Origin: Acerihabitans arboris
Lineage (GTDB): Bacteria; Pseudomonadota; Gammaproteobacteria; Enterobacterales; Enterobacteriaceae
Direction: 5' to 3'
Length of the DNA stretch: 64,000 nt
Assembly (NCBI RefSeq): GCF_010131535.1
Contig: NZ_WUBS01000022.1
Location: 1 to 64,000, forward strand
A program made the position numbers and the translations under genes. Below, piece after piece: positions 58,336 through 64,000 of the stretch. The notes under the pieces were generated by a model that saw only the letters and a program-made list of their open reading frames with translations, did not search any database and had not been told where the DNA came from. Each line of letters begins with the position of its first letter. Positions within the stretch are counted from its first letter, which is position 1.

Positions 58336-58632
58336 ATGCTGACCGAGACATCCGCTCCCTGGGCCTATAACCTGATTATCCTGGCGCTGCTGCTAAGCGC
58401 TTACGCGCACCTGGCGTGGAAAAAAGAATACCTTTATATTTTCCTCAGCCTGGCCGGCACGCTGTGCGCCTCGTGGGTGGTGCTTATGCGCGTCGACAGC
58501 CTTAGCCTGTCGACCGCCTGGCCGCTCTTTTTGCTGATCAACGCGTCCTTTGTCATGGTGTCGGTGGTCAGCTCCTGGTCGCTGTCTTTTTACCTCCGGG
58601 TCAAAAATGCCCGCCGCGGCGACCACAAATAA
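58336..58632 (+). CDS. unrecognised 98-residue membrane protein in the eptA-basRS operon
   Basis: ATG 58336 follows GGGGA and lies 9 bp after basS, so it is very likely in the same transcript. The translation has three hydrophobic segments, at about 11-28 (YNLIILALLLSAYAHLAW), 31-51 (EYLYIFLSLAGTLCASWVVL) and 61-87 (ending WSLSFYL), and a basic tail (VKNARRGDHK). I do not recognise the family. Position suggests a function linked to lipid A modification or BasS, but that is inference. It is not the PmrR peptide of E. coli, which is far shorter. Confidence 0.72.
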   Translation: MLTETSAPWAYNLIILALLLSAYAHLAWKKEYLYIFLSLAGTLCASWVVLMRVDSLSLSTAWPLFLLINASFVMVSVVSSWSLSFYLRVKNARRGDHK

Positions 58633-58772
58633 ACATTCCGTGGTAGGATAAGCGCGAATAACAAAAAAAAACCTCCCTTTAGTTACAACATCCACTAACG
58701 CGTCCCTTACTGATGTTTTCTCCCGCCGGCCAACGCGCCGGGTTCGTCATACAGATAAAATTCCGTTTATGC

Positions 58773-58788
58773 ATGTAAACGCTTCCGG
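58773..58788. promoter_or_regulatory. GalR/GalS operator upstream of galS
   Basis: ATGTAAACGCTTCCGG shares the central CG and most flanking bases of the Gal operator (GTGTAAACGATTCCAC). It is 158 bp before the galS start, next to a CRP site. GalS autoregulation is known in E. coli. Confidence 0.7.
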
Positions 58789-58791
58789 TCC

Positions 58792-58807
58792 TGTGACCTG
58801 ATTCACG
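58792..58807. promoter_or_regulatory. CRP site upstream of galS
   Basis: TGTGA-CCTGAT-TCACG has both half-sites, with one mismatch in the last base. It lies 4 bp after the Gal operator. Confidence 0.7.
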
Positions 58808-58945
58808 CTGTGTTAAGGCTAAACCGGTTAGGATAGCGCTTTATGTTTCAAAACTGTTATCACAATCAGGAGCGTATGCGGTTCGGCGCCCGCCGGTTTG
58901 GTCGGGAAAATACCTGGGCGAAAAGCACCATAAACAGGGGAAGAG

Positions 58946-59986
58946 ATGATCACTATTCGTGATGTGGCGCGGTTGGCCGGGGTATCGGTGGCGACGGTGT
59001 CACGGGTATTAAACGACAGCGCTATCGCCAGCAAGGAAGCCCGCGACAAGGTGATGAAAGCGGTTAAGGAACTGGGCTACCGGCCGAATGCCAATGCGCA
59101 GGCGCTGGCCACCCAAATCAGCGATACCATCGGCGTGGTGGTCATGGACGTGTCCGATCCGTTTTTTGGCGCGCTGGTGAAAGCGGTGGACACCGTGGCG
59201 CAGCGGCATAAAAAAAATGTATTGATTAACAACAGTTATCACCAGGCCGATAAAGAGCGTCATGCGATTGAAGTGCTGATCCGCCAGCGCTGCAGCGCGC
59301 TGGTGGTCCATGCCAAGATCCTGTCCGACGAGGAGATGATCCCCTTTATGGTGCGCGAGCCGGGCATGGTGCTGATTAATCGCATCCTGCCGGGCTTTGA
59401 GCACCGCTGCGTGGGGTTGGACAACGTCAGCGGCGCCCTCATGGCCACCCGCACCCTGCTTAAGCAGGGGCACCGGCAAATAGGGTATATCGGCTCCAAT
59501 CATCCCATCGAGGATGAACGCCAGCGGCGCCAGGGTTTTATGCAGGCCATGGCGGAGGAGGGCATAGTGCCGTCGCAAAGCTGGCAGGCGTTCAGCACGC
59601 CGGACCTGCAGGGCGGCGAGGAGGCGATGGTGGAGCTGCTGGGGCGCAACCAGCAGCTGACGGCGGTGTTTGTCTATAACGACGGCATGGCGGTGGGGGC
59701 GCTGGCGACGTTAAAAGAAAATGGTATCGCGGTGCCCACGCAATTTTCGGTGGTCGGGTTCGACGATATCCCCATCTCCCGCTACACCAGCCCCAATCTC
59801 ACCACGATACGTTATCCCATTTTCGCCATGGCGGTGGCCGCCACCGAACTGGCGTTGCTCGGCACCGCCGGGCGGATCGACGAGGGGCAAACGCATTTGT
59901 TCATGCCCACGCTGGTGCGCCGCCATTCGGTGGCGCCCTGGAAAAACGTGGCGGCGATCGCGTCGTCTTCAGAAGATGAGATGTAA
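58946..59986 (+). CDS. galS: galactose regulon repressor GalS
   Basis: 346 residues (346 in E. coli), LacI family. HTH at 2-25 ([20 protein letters not shown]), hinge near 55 ([12 protein letters not shown]) and a ribose-binding-type core. GalS responds to galactose and represses the mgl genes. It is followed by mglBAC; a Gal-type operator for mglB overlaps its stop codon. Confidence 0.94.
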   Translation: MITIRDVARLAGVSVATVSRVLNDSAIASKEARDKVMKAVKELGYRPNANAQALATQISDTIGVVVMDVSDPFFGALVKAVDTVAQRHKKNVLINNSYHQADKERHAIEVLIRQRCSALVVHAKILSDEEMIPFMVREPGMVLINRILPGFEHRCVGLDNVSGALMATRTLLKQGHRQIGYIGSNHPIEDERQRRQGFMQAMAEEGIVPSQSWQAFSTPDLQGGEEAMVELLGRNQQLTAVFVYNDGMAVGALATLKENGIAVPTQFSVVGFDDIPISRYTSPNLTTIRYPIFAMAVAATELALLGTAGRIDEGQTHLFMPTLVRRHSVAPWKNVAAIASSSEDEM

Positions 59987-59996
59987 CCGCTTCCAA
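59981..59996. promoter_or_regulatory. GalR/GalS operator upstream of mglB
   Basis: ATGTAACCGCTTCCAA keeps the central CG and 12 of 16 positions of the Gal consensus. It begins within the last codons of galS (stop 59984-59986), three bases from the CRP site that follows. Confidence 0.7.
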
Positions 59997-59998
59997 AC

Positions 59999-60014
59999 TG
60001 TGAGAATATTCACA
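59999..60014. promoter_or_regulatory. CRP site of the mglB promoter
   Basis: TGTGA-GAATAT-TCACA is an exact match to the CRP consensus. It is 155 bp before mglB and next to the Gal operator, the classical mgl arrangement. Confidence 0.92.
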
Positions 60015-60168
60015 GTTTCTTAACATTGAACTCTCTATGCTAGCGTTGTTATTCCCCCACGATGATATCAGGTCAACATTGCGGGGGCTTTTCGTAAATG
60101 GACGTTGTTGAAGCCAGGGAAGGAAACTGTCTGCCTTTGAGTAAACCTACCTATTTCCGGAGAAACTA

Positions 60169-61170
60169 ATGAATAAGAAGGCATTTACCCTTACCGCTCT
60201 GGCAACCGGCCTGCTGCTGTCCGTCGCCGCCCACGCCGCCGACACCCGCATTGGGGTGACTATTTATAAATACGACGATAATTTTATGTCGGTGGTGCGC
60301 AAAGCGATTGAAAAAGACGCCAAGGAAGCCAAAGGCGTGCAACTGCTGATGAATGACTCGCAAAATGACCAGTCCAAACAAAACGATCAGGTGGACGTAT
60401 TGATTGCCAAAGGCGTAAAAGCCCTGGCGATTAACCTGGTCGACCCCGCCGCCGCGCCGGTAATCATCGAGAAAGCGCGCGGCAATAATATTCCCGTGGT
60501 GTTCTACAACAAAGAACCCAGCCGTAAAGACCTCGACAGTTATGACAAGGCGTATTACGTCGGCACCGAATCCAAGCAGTCCGGCATTATCCAGGGCGAG
60601 CTGATCGCCAAGCACTGGAAAGCGCATCCGGAATGGGATCTAAATAAAGACGGCGTTATCCAGTATGTGTTGCTGAAAGGCGAGCCGGGCCATCCCGATG
60701 CCGAAGCGCGTACCGCCTACGTGGTCAAGACCCTGACCGATCAGGAGAAGATCAAGGTCCAGCAGCTGCAGCTGGATACCGCCATGTGGGACACCGCCCA
60801 GGCCAAGGATAAAACCGACGCCTGGATGTCCGGCCCCAACGCCAACAAGATTGAAGTGGTGATCGCCAACAACGACGCCATGGCGATGGGCGCGGTGGAA
60901 GCGCTGAAGGCCCATAACAAATCGGCCATTCCGGTATTCGGCGTCGATGCCCTGCCGGAAGCGCTGGCGATGGTGAAATCCGGCGCCATGGCCGGCACCG
61001 TGCTGAATGATGCCGACAACCAGGCCAAGGCGACCTTTGACCTGGCGAAAAACCTGGCCGACGGCAAACCGGCGGCGGAAGGCACCAACTGGAAACTGGA
61101 CAATAAAGTCGTCCGTATCCCTTATGTCGGCGTCGATAAAGATAATTTAACCCAGTTTATCAAGAAATAA
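60169..61170 (+). CDS. mglB: D-galactose/methyl-galactoside-binding protein
   Basis: 333 residues (332 in E. coli). Signal peptide 1-23 ([18 protein letters not shown]...AHA). Periplasmic binding protein of the ribose/galactose type; the calcium-binding loop is visible as DLNKDGVIQ (about 158-166). It delivers galactose or glucose to MglAC and serves chemotaxis through Trg. First gene of mglBAC, followed by a hairpin at 61178-61214. Confidence 0.96.
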   Translation: MNKKAFTLTALATGLLLSVAAHAADTRIGVTIYKYDDNFMSVVRKAIEKDAKEAKGVQLLMNDSQNDQSKQNDQVDVLIAKGVKALAINLVDPAAAPVIIEKARGNNIPVVFYNKEPSRKDLDSYDKAYYVGTESKQSGIIQGELIAKHWKAHPEWDLNKDGVIQYVLLKGEPGHPDAEARTAYVVKTLTDQEKIKVQQLQLDTAMWDTAQAKDKTDAWMSGPNANKIEVVIANNDAMAMGAVEALKAHNKSAIPVFGVDALPEALAMVKSGAMAGTVLNDADNQAKATFDLAKNLADGKPAAEGTNWKLDNKVVRIPYVGVDKDNLTQFIKK

Positions 61171-61177
61171 TCCCCAC

Positions 61178-61214
61178 TCCCCCCACCGGACCTGACGTCC
61201 GCGGGGGGATTTTT
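61178..61214 (+). terminator. hairpin between mglB and mglA
   Basis: CCCCCC (61179-61184) and GGGGGG (61203-61208) enclose a CGGAC/GTCCG inner stem, followed by ATTTTTC. It can act as a partial terminator or 3' stabiliser, giving more MglB than MglA/C, as suits a binding protein. Confidence 0.75.
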
Positions 61215-61240
61215 CTGTCTTATCCTAGCCGGGTATAACT

Positions 61241-62761
61241 ATGGCCGATATTACGACCGAACAGCCTAGCGAATGGCTGCTGGAAATGAAAAACATCAGT
61301 AAATCGTTTCCGGGCGTCAAAGCATTGGATAATGTGAATCTTAGGGTGCATCCCCATTCCGTCCACGCATTAATGGGCGAAAACGGCGCGGGGAAATCCA
61401 CGTTATTAAAGTGCCTGTTTGGTATTTATAAAAAAGATTCCGGTAGCATTATTTTTCAGGGACAAGAAATAGATTTCAAAAGCTCCAAGGAAGCGCTGGA
61501 GCACGGCGTTTCCATGGTGCACCAGGAACTGAACCTGGTATTACAGCGCACCGTCATGGACAATATGTGGCTGGGCCGTTATCCACGCAAAGGCTTTTTT
61601 GTCGACCACAAAAAGATGTATGCGGATACCAAGGCGATATTTGACGAGCTGGACATTAATATCGATCCCTACGATAAAGTGGCCACCTTGTCCGTGTCGC
61701 AAATGCAGATGATCGAGATTGCCAAGGCATTCTCCTATAACGCCAAAATCGTCATCATGGACGAGCCGACCTCGTCGTTAACCGAACGCGAAGTAAATCA
61801 TCTGTTCAGTATTATCCGCAAGCTTAAGGCCCGGGGCTGCGGCATTGTGTATATCTCCCATAAGCTGGAGGAAATTTTCCAGCTGTGCGATGAAATAACC
61901 ATCCTGCGCGACGGTCAATGGATTGCCACCCAACAGGTGGAAGGCCTGACCATGGACCAGATTATCTCGATGATGGTGGGGCGATCGCTCAGCCAGCGCT
62001 TCCCCGATCGCGAAGGCGAGCCGGGCGAAGTCATCCTGGAGGTGAAAAACCTGACTTCGCTGCGCCAGCCGTCGATCCGCAATATCTCCTTCGACCTGCG
62101 CAAAGGGGAAATTCTCGGCATCGCCGGCCTGGTGGGCGCGCGGCGCACCGACATTGTCGAAACCCTGTTCGGCATCCGCGAAAAGGTGACCGGCACCATT
62201 ATCCTGCACGGCAAGACCATCAAAAACAATAGCGCCAACGAGGCGATCAATAATGGTTTTGCCCTGGTGACGGAGGAACGGCGGGCCACCGGGATCTATG
62301 CCTATCTTGATGTCGGGTTTAACTCGCTCATTTCCAATATCCGCAACTATAAAAATAAAATCGGGCTGCTGGATAACTCGCGCATGAAAAGCGATATCCA
62401 ATGGGTTATCGATTCCATGCGGGTGAAAACGCCGGGCCACCATACCAATATCGGCTCGCTGTCCGGGGGCAACCAGCAAAAGGTGATTATCGGCCGCTGG
62501 TTATTAACCCAGCCGGAAATACTGCTGCTGGACGAGCCGACGCGCGGGATTGACGTTGGGGCCAAATTTGAGATTTATCAATTAATTACCGAGCTGGCGA
62601 AACGCGGTAAGGGCATTATTATTATTTCGTCCGAGATGCCGGAACTGCTGGGGATAACCGACCGGATACTGGTCATGAGTAACGGTCTGATGGCGGGGAT
62701 TGTGGAAACGAAACAAACTTCGCAAAACGAAATTTTACGTCTTGCTTCCGTGCATCTTTAA
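61241..62761 (+). CDS. mglA: galactose ABC importer double ATPase
   Basis: 506 residues (506 in E. coli). Two ABC domains; the first has Walker [10 protein letters not shown] (about 49-57) and Walker [11 protein letters not shown], the second a degenerate Walker A ([10 protein letters not shown], about 302-311) and a normal signature LSGGNQQKV and Walker [12 protein letters not shown]. This asymmetry is the rule for carbohydrate RbsA/MglA-type ATPases. Second gene of mglBAC. Confidence 0.96.
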   Translation: MADITTEQPSEWLLEMKNISKSFPGVKALDNVNLRVHPHSVHALMGENGAGKSTLLKCLFGIYKKDSGSIIFQGQEIDFKSSKEALEHGVSMVHQELNLVLQRTVMDNMWLGRYPRKGFFVDHKKMYADTKAIFDELDINIDPYDKVATLSVSQMQMIEIAKAFSYNAKIVIMDEPTSSLTEREVNHLFSIIRKLKARGCGIVYISHKLEEIFQLCDEITILRDGQWIATQQVEGLTMDQIISMMVGRSLSQRFPDREGEPGEVILEVKNLTSLRQPSIRNISFDLRKGEILGIAGLVGARRTDIVETLFGIREKVTGTIILHGKTIKNNSANEAINNGFALVTEERRATGIYAYLDVGFNSLISNIRNYKNKIGLLDNSRMKSDIQWVIDSMRVKTPGHHTNIGSLSGGNQQKVIIGRWLLTQPEILLLDEPTRGIDVGAKFEIYQLITELAKRGKGIIIISSEMPELLGITDRILVMSNGLMAGIVETKQTSQNEILRLASVHL

Positions 62762-62779
62762 TTTTAAAGGGTTCTTATT

Positions 62780-63790
62780 ATGAATGCGTTAAATAAGAAA
62801 AGCATGCTCACTTATTTAAAAGAGGGCGGCATTTATGTGGTGTTGTTGGTACTGCTGGCCATTATTATTTTTCAGGATCCGACCTTTTTAAGCCTGATTA
62901 ACTTGAGTAATATTTTGACCCAGTCATCGGTGCGTATTATTATCGCGCTCGGCGTGGCGGGACTGATTGTCACCCAGGGCACCGACCTGTCGGCCGGGCG
63001 CCAGGTGGGGCTGGCGGCGGTGGTCTCGGCGACCCTGCTGCAATCGATGGAAAACGTGAACAAGGTATTCCCGGATATGCAGACCCTGCCCATCCCGGTG
63101 GTTATCCTGACGGTTTGCGTAATTGGCGCCTTTATCGGCCTGATTAACGGCGTGGTGATTGCCTATCTTAACGTCACCCCGTTTATTACCACTCTCGGCA
63201 CCATGATTATCGTGTATGGCGTCAACTCGCTGTATTACGATATCGTCGGCGCCTCGCCGATTGCCGGCTTCGACGCCCATTTCTCCACTTTTACCCAGGG
63301 GTTCCTGCGCTTTGGGGAATTTAAACTTTCTTATATTACCTTCTATGCGCTGTTTGCCATTTTGTTTGTCTGGGTCATCTGGACCAAGACCCGCTTTGGC
63401 AAAAATATTTTCGCCATCGGCGGCAATCCGGAAGCGGCCAAGGTGTCCGGCGTTAATGTGCCGCTGAACCTGATTATGATTTATGCCCTGTCCGGGGTGT
63501 TCTACGCCTTCGGCGGTCTGCTGGAAGCCGGACGTATCGGCAGCGCCACCAATAACCTGGGCTTTATGTACGAACTGGACGCCATCGCGGCCTGCGTGGT
63601 GGGCGGAGTTTCCTTTGCCGGCGGGGTCGGCACGGTGGCGGGGGTGGTGACCGGGGTTATTATCTTTACGGTTATCAACTATGGCCTTACGTATATTGGG
63701 GTGAATCCTTATTGGCAGTATATTATCAAAGGGGCGATTATTATATTTGCGGTGGCGTTGGATTCGCTTAAATATGCGAAGAAGAAGTAA
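62780..63790 (+). CDS. mglC: galactose ABC importer permease
   Basis: 336 residues (336 in E. coli), about nine membrane segments. The conserved stretches VTQGTDLSAGRQVGLAAVVS and AIGGNPEAAKVSGVNV mark the RbsC/MglC permease family. Last gene of the operon, starting 18 bp after mglA. Confidence 0.96.
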   Translation: MNALNKKSMLTYLKEGGIYVVLLVLLAIIIFQDPTFLSLINLSNILTQSSVRIIIALGVAGLIVTQGTDLSAGRQVGLAAVVSATLLQSMENVNKVFPDMQTLPIPVVILTVCVIGAFIGLINGVVIAYLNVTPFITTLGTMIIVYGVNSLYYDIVGASPIAGFDAHFSTFTQGFLRFGEFKLSYITFYALFAILFVWVIWTKTRFGKNIFAIGGNPEAAKVSGVNVPLNLIMIYALSGVFYAFGGLLEAGRIGSATNNLGFMYELDAIAACVVGGVSFAGGVGTVAGVVTGVIIFTVINYGLTYIGVNPYWQYIIKGAIIIFAVALDSLKYAKKK

Positions 63791-63837
63791 ATACAGCGGG
63801 GATGGGATATAGGCGGGGGCGGGTTTTGCTTGCTTAG

Positions 63838-63914
63838 GGCTGGGTTTGCGGGGTTGGGCTGGATTTGCGGGGGGTAGGCTGGATTTGCGGGGGTAGGCTG
63901 GATTTGCGGAGTTG
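63838..63914. repeat. 19-bp tandem repeat array after mglC
   Basis: Four units of about 19-20 bases, GGCTGGATTTGCGGGGGTA with small changes, begin 48 bp after the mglC stop at 63838, 63857, 63877 and 63896. A looser fifth unit (GGGAGCCGGTTTCGC) follows. The remaining sequence to the window end shows no gene. Confidence 0.85.
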
Positions 63915-64000
63915 GGAGCCGGTTTCGCTTGCCGCGGGCTTAGGTGATTTCCTTTTGCCGGTGCGGGCAGTCGACGAGGGGCCGGCCGTCGCCCCGGCCC

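Larger units (their letters stand above)
58633..58945. promoter_or_regulatory. control region of galS
   Basis: The 313 bp include a GalR/S operator (58773-58788) and an overlapping-range CRP site (58792-58807), described separately. No clear terminator for the basS operon is visible; an A-tract at about 58663-58671 is the only candidate. The rest shows no gene. Confidence 0.6.

Noticed and set aside
63838..63914. CRISPR array or REP elements
   Set aside because: Units are directly tandem with no variable spacers and no inverted structure of the REP type.

Overview
The window is about 64 kb of a GC-rich enterobacterial chromosome. Most of it keeps the gene order seen around the Escherichia coli proL-yejM, yejABEF, mepS-lpxT, fruBKA, nfo-lysP and folE-galS-mgl loci. 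The exact genus cannot be fixed by eye; a Sodalis/Pectobacteriaceae-like member of the Enterobacterales is my guess, from the mix of conserved synteny and decayed prophage sequence.

Layout. (1) 1-3300 is the end of an AT-richer mobile element integrated at the 3' end of a tRNA-Pro(GGG) gene. It holds an intact P4-type tyrosine integrase, a truncated C5-cytosine methyltransferase, and about 1.2 kb of decayed phage sequence with recognisable scraps of a DUF1367-like and a Ref/HNH-like gene. (2) 3308-9885 is proL, yejM, yejL, yejK, rplY, radD and rsuA. (3) 9954-21132 is bcr, an efeUOB iron/heme operon behind a near-consensus Fur box, then yejG and the yejABEF peptide (microcin C-type) ABC importer. 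(4) 21300-28030 holds a remnant of a sugar-phosphate isomerase-like gene, mepS, lpxT, and the setB-yeiP-yeiQ-yeiR leftward run. (5) 28250-32140 is the fructose PTS operon fruBKA with two Cra operators. (6) 32245-43288 is a complete respiratory nitrate reductase locus, narL/narX divergent from narK-narGHJI, with FNR and NarL sites. It lies between fruA and nfo, which E. coli does not show. (7) 43507-49526 is nfo, yeiH, yeiE, lysP and hcxA (ybdH). (8) 49688-54723 is yeiG coupled to a PtrR-like LysR gene, a divergent YbfB-family MFS transporter, folE and yeiB. (9) 54854-58632 is a PmrA-box-controlled eptA-basR-basS operon followed by an unrecognised 98-residue membrane protein. (10) 58770-63790 is galS and mglBAC with Gal and CRP operators.

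How the genes work together. The chromosomal core covers envelope maintenance (yejM, lpxT, mepS, eptA-basRS: lipid A synthesis control, lipid A phosphorylation and phosphoethanolamine modification, peptidoglycan turnover), sugar uptake (fru, mgl), anaerobic nitrate respiration (nar) and ferrous iron/heme iron handling (efe). Regulation can be read directly at several promoters: Fur at efeU, Cra twice at fruB, FNR plus a NarL 7-2-7 site at narK, PmrA at eptA, and GalR/S plus CRP at both galS and mglB.

Nothing in the window is a clearly new multi-gene system. The best leads are the small membrane protein closing the eptA-basRS operon, the LysR-yeiG stop/start overlap, and two short tandem-repeat arrays that sit just after the last genes of the nar and mgl operons.
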